In this document: positions 1-19,100 of the stretch, one piece after another | How the letters are laid out: every line of letters starts with the position of its first letter | Position numbering within the stretch: position 1 is the first letter of the stretch | Assembly (NCBI GenBank): GCA_958450365.1 | Contig: CAUEEP010000741.1 | Coordinates: forward strand, 4,381,501 to 4,445,500 | Length of the DNA stretch: 64,000 bases | Reading direction: 5' to 3' | Origin: Mesorhabditis belari | Taxonomy: Eukaryota; Nematoda; Chromadorea; Rhabditida; Rhabditidae | Program-made: the position numbers and the translations under genes | The notes under the pieces: model-generated | The model's input: the letters and a program-made list of their open reading frames with translations, nothing else | What the model was told of the DNA's origin: nothing | Database searches by the model: none

Positions 1-178
1 GCTGAAATTAGTTTACCCCCTGAATTCTCTAACTTTTTGTGTCACTCATTTGGTTTTTTTGTTTGCATTTTCTCTGATTAAGCGCACTCAATAATTTATT
101 GATTCAAATACAAAATTGGATACATTTAAATTACAAATGTTAGATTAGCAAAAAAAAAGAAATTTCTTTGGCTTTTCA

Positions 179-8854
<8,676 letters not shown>

Positions 8855-9522
8855 TTTCTGTAAGTGAAAGTTTTTTCTGTAAGTGAAAGTTTAAAAACTG
8901 AAAAATGAACTGTTTTTTGAAAGGAAAATTGTCATGAAAAGGCGGTATTATATTATTTTCTTTGAAATGGATCCTAAAGAATCCGAATCACCAAAATATT
9001 GGGGGCTGGTTCGTTTTCCCATTCCCAAAAAATGAATCACTCAAAAGGAAAAGATTTTTGGTCAAAGATGGCACCATTGAGAAAAGATTTCAAAAGAGAT
9101 GTTGAAAGAAAAGAAAAGAAAAGAAAAGAAAAGAAAAGAAGAGAATAGCAAAGAAAGAGAGATTTCTTCGAAAAAGCGGGCAGAAAATAAACAACAGAGC
9201 CTTGGGGTGAGTGGAAAAGAGGCGAGTGATAGTAGATAACAGGTCAATGGATTGGGGAAAACATTGCTGAGGCTTGATTGGGTGAAAGTTTAGCGTCAAC
9301 TAGGGCTTTTTCAACAACAAGCCAACTGTTCGTTCGACTCCTCGATGGATCGAGTGACCAACGAAAGTGGCGGGGGAAACAACTTGGGAAATGGAAACTG
9401 GAAACTGGAAAGACATTTGAGCATTCATCCATTATTAGATTGAAAAGTGTCATTTATTCGTTAGAGATTGGAACAATTGCCGCACTTTGTAACCTGTCTA
9501 GCAAAAAAAAAGTCACAAGGTT

Positions 9523-9602
9523 TGGATGAGGCGCTCGAGTCATAGCGATGGTGTAACCCTGAATGTAATGATGGTTATGGATTTTGTTTATGTTGAAAGC
9601 TG
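9523..9602. repeat. Duplicated fragment of protease exon 4 and its upstream intron
   Basis: About 80 bp matching 6897-6977 in the same orientation (shared blocks GAGTCATAGCGATGGTG and CCCTGAATGTAATGATGG) with a few substitutions. Non-functional: no intact exon. Confidence 0.8.
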
Positions 9603-9774
9603 AAGAAAAGAAATGGGTAAAGTTTCTCGAACTTAAAGCGCGAAAAGCAAAAATTCAATTAAACCCTAAAATTTCGACTTACAATTGAATCAAAATGGGT
9701 TTAGGGATGTAAAAAAAGGTTTAAATGGCAATTCGAGGTTAACAATCATTGAGCAGTCAGTGCTTTCATCGAGC

Positions 9775-10290
9775 TTTCTTTGGGGTATCCTTTTAATGGG
9801 GTATCCTTTTAATGGGGTATCCTTTTAATGGGGTATCCTTTTAATGGGGTATCCTTTTAATGGGGTATCCTTTTAATGGGCATTCTTTTAATGGGGCAAG
9901 CTTTTAATGGGGTATCCTTTTAATGGGGCAAGCTTTTAATGGGGTATCCTTTTAATGGGCATTCTTTTAATGGGGTATCCTTTTAATGGGGTATCCTTTT
10001 AATGGGGTATCCTTTTAATGGGGCATTCTTTTAATGGGGTATCATTTTAATGGGGTATCCTTTTAATGGGGCATTCTTTTAATGGGGTATCATTTTAATG
10101 GGGTATCCTTTTAATGGGGTATCCTTTTAATGGGTATCCTTTTAATGGGGTATCTTTTTAATGGGCATTCTTTTAATGGGTATCCTTTTAATGGGGTATC
10201 CTTTTAATGGGGTATCCTTTTAATGGGGGTATCCTTTTAATGGGGTATCCTTTTAATGGGGTATCATTTTAATGGGGTATCCCATTAAGA
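9775..10290. repeat. 16-bp minisatellite TTTTAATGGGGTATCC
   Basis: About 32 units with GCATTC and GCAAGC variants; upstream of the protease gene. Confidence 0.9.
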
Positions 10291-11094
10291 GGATGGGGGT
10301 ATCCTTCGGGCGTTTATAGAAAGGATTCTAGGACTGCCGCTCTTAAAAGCTCGATGAAAGCTTTCTTTCCCCTTTCAATCTATCTTATTGTATTATACTG
10401 ATTGTATAACTGATTCAATCTATCTTATTGTATTAGGCTGACGCATATGAAATGATGTCCTGTCAATGATGTCATGCCATTTCATTCATTTCATTTCATT
10501 CATTTCATTTCATTCATCATCTCTCAACTCCCTCATTTTCAGGCCGATTTCTTTCATTTTTTGATAGTAGTTGCCAGAGAAATTTCAAATTCATATTTCT
10601 TAAAGATAAACTTTCATTTTCATTATTTCTGTTTTTCAAGTTATTAAAAATTTTTTCTAAAAGCTGAAATGGCACGTCTTTTCATCTCTGCTTTCTTTCA
10701 CACTTGTTTTTCATTATTTTTCTTTTCTTCTTTCACCCGATTACGAAGCCTGATAAATAATCAAAAATTGAAAAATTGAAAAATCAAAAAATTTATCTGA
10801 AAACAAAACAAAACAAATACAAAAAATGAAAATATAGCAAGATTTTGGTTGAGATTCGAAATGTCAAAGAAAAAAGAGAGGGAAAAGACAGCCATTGGCC
10901 TTCAAAAAAGACAAAACAAAAAGAAAATGGAGGGGACTCGATTTGAAATCTTTGACCCATAAGAAAATGAAAAAAAAAGGAACACTAAAGGACGATTTAC
11001 TAAAAGGGGACGATTTACTAAAAAAAAACTGACGATAAATGTGAATTTTTGTGCATATTTGAATACTTTATCATTGAAAGTCGACAAATTTAAA

Positions 11095-11385
11095 GGTTTA
11101 ACCAAAAGGTAACCAAAAGGTAAACCAAAAGGTAACCAAAAGGTAAACCAAAAGGCAAACCAAAAGGTAAACCAAAAGGTAAACCAAAAGGTAACCAAAA
11201 GGCAAACCAAAAGGTAAACCAAAAGGTAAACCAAAAAGTTTAACCAAAAGGTAACCAAAAGGTAAACCAAAAGGTAAACCAAAAGGTTTAACCAAAAGGT
11301 TTAACCAAAAGGTAACCAAAAGGTAAACCAAAAGGTAACCAAAAGGGAAACCAAAAGGTAAACCAAAAGGTAACCAAAATTTAAA
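11095..11385. repeat. 11-12 bp array AACCAAAAGGTA
   Basis: About 25 units mixing ACCAAAAGGTA and AACCAAAAGGTA. Confidence 0.9.
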
Positions 11386-11524
11386 GGTTTAACGAAAGAT
11401 AGTTGAATTAAAGGGTACTTGTCGGTGGTACATCCACAGAGACTCAACTCGGTTAAATAAGGAGTTGACAACTGTGATTGTCACAACTTCTGAGGGGTGA
11501 TTATGTTCAGTGAAGTAGAGTGCT

Positions 11525-11842
11525 CGCCTGAAGTGATTAGTCGATCGATCAGTGGATCAGTTGATTGATCAGTCTGATCAGTCGATCGATCAGTCTGATC
11601 AGTCGATCGATCAGTCTGATCAGTCGATTGATCAGTCTGATCAGTCGATCGATCAGTGGATCAGTTGATCAGGCGATCGATCAGTCTGATCAGTCGATCG
11701 ATCAGTGGATCAGTTGATCGATCAGTCTGATCAGTCGATCGATCAGTCTGATCAGTCGATTGATCAGTCTGATCAGTCGATCGATCAGTGGATCAGTTGA
11801 TCAGGCGATCGATCAGTCTGATCAGTCGATTGATCAGTCGAC
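11525..11842. repeat. GATC-rich array with internal dyads
   Basis: About 15 units of roughly 21 bp built on CGATCGATCAGTCTGATCAG with GTGGATCAGTTGATC variants; each unit carries several GATC sites and overlapping palindromes. Confidence 0.85.
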
Positions 11843-12161
11843 CAGTCGAACGAAAATCGATAACCGAGAAGACTCGGATGGGGATGCTTAACCGAGATGA
11901 GTCTTTGTGGATGTCTAACCGACAAGTACCAACTAAAGACATAAAACAAACGCAAATTTCTCAGAAACAAATCGAAATAGAGGCTGAAAATGATAGAAAT
12001 GAGATCAAAATTTTTAAATTTCCTTAATCTTAAGATTGAATAACGAAAAAGTATCGTTATTTTTGGTATAAGCCAAAGAAAAAAATGCATAACAATGTCA
12101 ACCATTGCAAAAATGACCCTCAATTTGATTACTCAATGCGAGCCAAGAGATTGCTTCAAAA

Positions 12162-13127
12162 TATTAGGTACATGCATAAGAGATGCGGATTTCAGCATTT
12201 CCATAAATTTCCAACGATAGAAACCTGATGTTATAAACTAGAATCGATGAATGTTATAAACTATTTGAAAGTTGTAAATCTCCTCTACAAAACGGCTACA
12301 AAACGGCTACAAACGGTAAATCTCCTCTACAATCTCCTCTACAATCTCCTCTACAATCTCCTCTACAATCTCCTCTACAATCTTCTCTACAATCTCCTCT
12401 ACAAAATCGGGTAAAACGTGTTTGAATTGGTCGAAGCATTGAAGCAAATTTCGAGGGCGAAATGCGAGTGACCTTAGGGACAAGTTTAATCAAAACCGAA
12501 CTCTTGTGAAAGTGGGGGAAAACGTTTTAGCCTATTTTGTAGAGGAGATTGTAGAGAAGATTGTAGAGGAGATTGTAGAGAAGATTGTAGAGGAGACTGT
12601 AGAGGAGATTGTAGAGGAGATTGTAGAGGAGACTGTAGAGGAGATTGTAGAGGAGATTGTAGAGGAGATTGTAGAGAAGATTGTAGAGGAGACTGTAGAG
12701 GAGACTGTAGAGGAGATTGTAGAGGAGACTGTAGAGGAGATTGTAGAGGAGATTGTAGAGGAGATTGTAGAGGAGACTGTAGAGGAGACTGTAGAGGAGA
12801 TTGTAGAGGAGATTGTAGAGGAGATTGTAGAGAAGATTGTAGAGGAGACTGTAGAGGAGATTGTAGAGGAGATTGTAGAGGAGATTGTAGAGAAGATTGT
12901 AGAGGAGACTGTAGAGGAGACTGTAGAGGAGATTGTAGAGGAGACTGTAGAGGAGATTGTAGAGGAGATTTACCGTTTGTAGCCGTTTTGTAGCCGTTTT
13001 GTAGAGGAGATTTATGACTTTCAAATAGTTTATAACATTCATCGATTCTAGTTTATAACATCAGGTTTCTATCGTTGGAAATTTATGAAAACGTTGAAAT
13101 CCGCATTTCTTATGCATTTACCTAATA
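12162..13127. mobile_element. Foldback-type inverted repeat with 12-bp arrays, copy A
   Basis: Inverted repeat: outer unique arms (left ATTAGGTACATGCATAAG, right TATGCATTTACCTAAT) enclose inner arms made of tandem 12-mers, CTCCTCTACAAT on the left (about 8 units, 12318-12405) and its complement on the right (about 36 units, 12537-12970), around a ~130 bp spacer. Tandem repeats inside long inverted arms are the hallmark of Foldback elements. No transposase is encoded. It abuts the GPCR stop codon at 13141. Confidence 0.75.
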
Positions 13128-13140
13128 GATCTTCAACTAT

Positions 13141-16100
13141 TCATAGATTTTTTACTGGACCCAGATTTAGATTTAAATTTAAACTAATAGCCGATCGTGT
13201 TCGTCCAATGTCGTTCATTTCGAGAAATGAGTGAATTCTTTGCGAGCAAATCGGATCACTCTCCTGACTTCGAGCCGAATCATCGTAAAGCAAGGAACAT
13301 CGCTCGGATGGGTTTACCTGGAAAATAAAATTGATTTTATTTTAGCTTTTAGTGTGAAGGGAAGGCCAATTGGATGTGCTGACCAAATCACGCGTCAGAG
13401 GCCTCGTCCTGCATCTTTACTCACTGCCACTCGGCCACCGCTGCCACTACTTGCGTCACGGAAGACAGGGTGTTGTCATGTCGCGGTTTCATTCTTCATT
13501 TTTCATTTTACATTTTTCAAACTCCTTGCAAAATTTTAAACGCGTATAACTTTTGACAGTGTGCTTCTTAGCGAAAAAGAAAAACAGCATCATGATCAGC
13601 GTGAAATTCTGCGTCGAACGATATAGGGTTAGCATCCCGTTTCCAAAACGGTCGCCCCGGAGAGGGTGCCGGGTTCGATTCCGGACCGGTTCCGAATTTT
13701 TTTGTTTTAAATGTTTTTGGGCATGAAGTTGCAAATTTGAAGAAATTGTTATTGCTGTTATTGTTTTTTTTTCTATTGTTGTTGAGTATTGTTAAACAAC
13801 TTTAAACGATCGTATTTCTTTGAAATCACCTGTGAGCCGGCTGTCCCTCTCCTAATTGATGTTTGTGTGGGAAGTTGGGATCCGGTTGTGTGTGAGCCGT
13901 GGAAATTTGTAATCTAAATTCGCCATCATCCTCAACACTCAAAACAAAATTACACACACTTCAAATCAAAGAATTTGAAAAAAAAAAATCACCAAACTCT
14001 GATATAACCTGATAGTCTTTTCTACGAGTTGTCTAAAAGAAAAATGATGCTTTGAAATGGTTTTCTTTTGCTTTTCTTTTTTGCTCTTCCCCCTCACCTC
14101 CATTCTGCTCATCGATTTCGGCTCACTTGCACAGAAAAGACCACACGAAACGCGTTTGCACAAAATGCTCAGCACTCGGACGAAGCCTGCAAAAATTGTA
14201 CTTATTTGTATTTACAATTCGCTTTGTAGTGTACCTTTTCTGAAATTATCTGACATCAACGCGTAGAGAATCGGATTGAGACAAGAATTCGTGTAGGCGA
14301 GGACTTGGCTGGCGATTTGAACGATCACCATCGCTTTGCCGCCTCGCAAGACGAGAGTGTCCGGGTAGGCCATGCCTAGATTGAAAGGAAACATTCAGAT
14401 CACAGATTACTGCAGATTGAGACAGATTCAGAGTAAAAGAGTGAAGAAATAGCCATTTTTTTGGATTATAGAACGTATTAGACTTCGGCAAACAAAACCA
14501 AAACCAAAACAGACCAAAACCAAAACCAAAACCAAAACCAAAACACCAAAACACCAAAACCAAAACCAAAACTCAATTTGCATATAAATTAACATGTAAA
14601 TTTAAAATTGTAAAATGCAAATTTAAAATTGTAAAATGCAAATTTTAATGTAAAATGCAAATTACCCTTTTCTCATTCCACAAAATCTCGCGGCCGAAAA
14701 AAGGACCAAAACACGACCTCGAAATTTCGAAACAAAAAATAGCCTATGGGATAGATTTTTGGATGCTGATTTCAAATCTGCAAACAGATTTTCGCTAGCT
14801 CCTCCCAGTCGCGAGATATTGGCGAGTTTTGGTTAGTTTTGGTTTTGGTTTTGGTTTTGTTATGGTTTTGTTTTGGTTTTGGTTTTGTTATGGTTTTGGT
14901 TTTGGTAGTTTTGGTTTTGGTTAAGTTTTGTTTTGTTTTCCGAAGTCTAGAACGTATTGCTCATTTATTTTAGGTTTACCCTATAAGGAATCGTTTTTCT
15001 TGTGCAAAAAGTGAGCTGAATAAGCTGGATCTGAAAAAAATGGAGCTGAATAATAAATCTCTTTCTCTCTCTCTCTCTAAATTCTAAGGGAAAGCCTTAG
15101 AATTGCCTTAGAATAAAGCCATTCTAAGGGAAAGCCTTAGGAGTTCTTGAAAATGCTGGAAATGGGGAAAAACGCAGAATGTGAACGGGTAAACAAGTCG
15201 GAAAAAAAGGAAGAAAGTGGCCAAAGTCGATTGCAGTCGATTTGTCAATAAGAGAATAAAGTGTTCTTGAATTGGTGGATTCGTTTTTAAGAAATTTCCA
15301 GTGCTAAAGCTGTGCAAAGATTTCCTTATCAGCCCCAATAATTATAGTCGACTCTCGATTTAACGATTCACTTGAGACGAAACATTTCGCTTTAACGATT
15401 CGAAACGATTCTAATGATTCTAACGATTCTAAAAGTGCCAGAAATTTCTTGCGTAGCTGTCTGAACGGCGAACAATTGCGTTTGGCTGAGTGTAGCTGCC
15501 CTGAACGGCGAACGACTGCGTTTGGGTGGGCGTAGCTGTCTGAACGGCCAACGACTGCGTTTGGCTGAGTGTAGCTGTCCTGAACGGCCAACGATTGCTT
15601 TGGCTGGGCGTAGCTGCCCTGAGCGGCCAACGATTGCGTTTGGCTGGGCGTAGCTGCCCTGAGCGGCCAACGATTGCTTTGGCTGGGCGTAGCTGCCCTG
15701 AGCGGCCAACGATTGCGTTTGGCTGGGCGTAGCTGCCCTGAGCGGCCAACGATTGCTTTGGCTGGGCGTAGCTGCCCTGAGCGGCCAACGATTGCGTTTG
15801 GCTGGGCGTAGCTGTCTGAACGGCGAACTATTGCGTTTGGCTGAGTGTAGCTGTCCTGAACGGCCAACGATTGCTTTGGCTGCGCGTAGCTGCCCTGAAC
15901 GGCCAACGCTTGGTTTTAGCTAGGCAGCTACGCAGGAAGCAAGGACGTGTTTTAGAATTTCACAATCGTTGTATCGAGATCGAGAGTTAAAGCGAGAGTC
16001 GACGTTAAATCATATGTGTAAGTAAGCATTTCTCTTGTTTTTAGAATCGAAGCACTTTATCAAATGGTTTGTATTGAAAATGAATCAATTCGGATGTGAT

Positions 16101-19100
16101 CTGGGTAAAAATTTGCAACAATCCTAAGCCACAGAAGCATAAAGAGCTAAGCAATGTGTGCTTGTCATCAACTCTTATCTGATTCTATATGAAAAGCTAT
16201 AAACTAAGCTTATAAATCTTATAAAATAAGCTTAGAAAAACTGAGTTATTTAAAGATATCCAGAACTGATTTTTTTAGAAGATTTAGATAGAAATGCCCA
16301 TCCTAGTTATCGCCTTGAGCTGCCTTTTCATTGCCTATTTAATCTATTACCTTATTTAACTTGTTTATGCATTAAAGCATTTACTAGAGCTTTATTTTAT
16401 CCTGAGCTTTTATCACTTTTAAAGCCATACCTGAAAAGAAGAAGCAGACATTGAGTGGCAACCAGCAAACCGCCCAAATAATCACCACACAAAGCACCAA
16501 ACGAGTCACTTTCTTTTTTGCTTTCACAGTTTCCGGTCGGCTTCTGATTGAGCTGTTCAACTAAAATATCAAAAGGCTCATGTACAAGAGGCTTCTGTAC
16601 AAGAGGCTCCTGTACGAGAGGCTCCTGTAACAGAGGCTCCTGTACAAGAGGCTCCTATACAAGAGTCTCCTGTACAAGAGTCTCTGTCCAAGAGTCTCCT
16701 GTACAAGAGGCTCCTGTACAAGAGGCTCCTATACAAGAGGCTCCTGTACAAGAGGCTCCTGTACAAGAGTCTCCTGTACAAGAGTCTCCTGTACAAGAGT
16801 CTCTGTCCAAGAGTCTCCTGTACAAGAGTCTCCTGTACAAGAGGCTCCTATACAAGAGTCTCCTGTACAAGAGACTCCTGTACCAGAGGCTCCTCTACAA
16901 GAGGCAGCTCGAAAATTTCCATTTAGTAAGATTCGATAAAAATTTACGCTATTGCAAGTGCCTGGCCTTGGCGTTTGCCAGAGTCGATTGAGCATAAAAT
17001 AGTACAGCACACAAGTGATTCCCAATGGTAGAACATAGCCAAAAAGATTGAATGTAAAGAAATACCCTCTTGCCTGAATTTCATGAATTTCATCTTATGA
17101 TTCTGAAAGTTTACTTGTGCTATCGTAGCCGAATTGTCGGCGATGCTCACAATGGCACATGTCGAGCGATTCTCGATGATGAACTCGTAGTGGAAAATCC
17201 CGTGCATGAGGCCGATTGGAATCTTAAAGATCTTTGTGTACTTTGAATGGATTTTGGTGTACTTTGTGCAAATAGAAACACATCTCTGCTGGCGCACTTG
17301 TTCACAAAATTAAGAAACGAGTACGTCAGAAAGGGTGAGTGCACAAAGAAGCACAAAGAAAATCTCCCAAAATGACTCCGCTAATTTAGAAAGCTTTCTC
17401 TTTCTTTCTTCCTTCTTTCTTCCTTCCTTCCTTCCTTCTTTCCTTCGATCTTCTTTCCTTCTTCCTTCCTTCTTTCTTTCGATCTTCTTGCCTTCTTTCT
17501 TTCGATCTTCTTGCCTTCTTTCTTTCAATCTTCTTTCCTTCTTCCTTCCAGCTTTCTTTCCATCTTTCTTCGTTCTTTCTTCCCTCCTTCCCTCCTTCCT
17601 TCCTTCCTTCCTTCTTTCCTTCTTTCTTCCTTCCTTTCTTCTTCCCCCTTGTCTTTCCATCTTTCTCTTGGCAAGTTAAGGTACCCGATAGCTGAGTGGT
17701 TAGAGCAATGGCCTAGGAAATAATCCCCTCCAAAAATCTCGAGGGTTCAATCCCCTCTCCAAAAATCTACCGTAAATACTGTAATAGCCCCATAATGACG
17801 CCATAATGCCCAGCCCCATAATGACGGTGCGGAGTGTTGCGTAGTCTAACTTTAAACGAGTTTTTCTCAACACTGGTTTATGCTACAATGCTTGTTTAAA
17901 TATCAAAAAATAGCTGAAATTCAGGGCTATTTTTTGATACCAAAGACGCATTTTTTGAAAGTACGGGTGCTTTGAAAAAAATGAAATACTAAAAAACTTT
18001 TGCGACTACGCGACTGTACGAGGGGTGTGGGGTACTATTAGAGTATTTACCGTACCCTTTCTTGCCAATTTCTTCACTTCCTTTTTACATACCTGAGAAA
18101 CAAGAATGATTGCATAAACAATGGACATAATGATGACAGTGTTGGTGGTGCTTCGAAGAGTCATCGAATCAACGGGAAAACAAACGGCCAAAAATCGATC
18201 CAACGCCATCAATGTGAGCGTCCACACAGAGAAATAGGCGGAAATATGCTGAAAAAAGAATTAGTGGAATTATTGAAATTGCTGAAATTACTGAAATTAC
18301 TGAAAATGATTGATTGGCTTATTTGCTGAAAGCTTTTCTCTTTAAATCTATTGATTTATCTCATTTATCTCATTTTGATCATTTTTATCTTTTTGATCCT
18401 TTTGATCATTTTGATTTACTTGAAAATAGTTGATCATCGAGCAAGTCCATTCTGGGAACACCCAAACGGGCATCGCGTAATCGATTGCCGTGAATGGGAT
18501 GCATAGCAGGAGAAACATCAAATCCGAGACGGCAAGTCCTGGAAATGATTTCAATAAAATACGTTAACTTGGCACTGTTTCAACTCGAATTTCTCGAACT
18601 TGGCACTGTTTCAAATCGAATCTCAACTTGAAAACGTCTTGCGAAAAGTTGACTTTCTGTTCTTCTAAATCGCGAGTCTTTTGACTGTACTTTTTTACTT
18701 TTTACTTTCACTTTCGTCGGATTATTTCGTCGATGATTACTGTTGAAGGCGACTTAAAGCGATTTAAAGTGATTTAAGGCGACTTAAAGTGATTTAAAGC
18801 TATTTAAGGCGATTTAAGGTGATTTAAAGCGATTTAAGGCAGTTTAAGGCGATTTAAGGCGATTAAAGGCGATTAACGGCGATTTAAGGCAATTTAAGGC
18901 GATTTAAAGCGATTTAAGGCTATTTAAGGCTGTTTAAGGCGATCTAAGGGAATTTAAAGCCATTTAAGGCAATCTAAGGCAATTTAAAGCCATTTAAGGC
19001 AATCTAAGGCAATTTAAAGCGATTTAAGGCAATTTAAGGCTGTTTAAGGCGATTTAAAGCGATTTAAGGCAATTTAAGGCGATTCAAAGCGATTTAAGGC

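Larger units (their letters stand above)
8855..12161. other. Gene-free interval upstream of the protease
   Basis: Holds an (AAAAG)n tract near 9105, the exon 4 fragment at 9523, arrays at 9775-10290, 11095-11385 and 11525-11840, and AT-rich DNA. No coding exon recognised. The protease promoter should lie just above 8854 but no motif is evident. Confidence 0.6.

Noticed and set aside
12506..13042. Open frames of EEIVEEIV and LLYNLLYS type in the foldback arms
   Set aside because: 12-bp repeat artefacts on both strands, no start context or splice evidence.
15304..15906. 200-codon frame with QGSYAQPKQSL repeats
   Set aside because: Alternating 37- and 39-bp units keep several frames open; copy B has different unit numbers and breaks the frame; inside a GPCR intron.
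16431..16560. Suspected frameshift at the end of GPCR exon 7 in copy A
   Set aside because: Re-reading the bases gave 130 nt, the same as in copy B, and the phase closes with exon 8.
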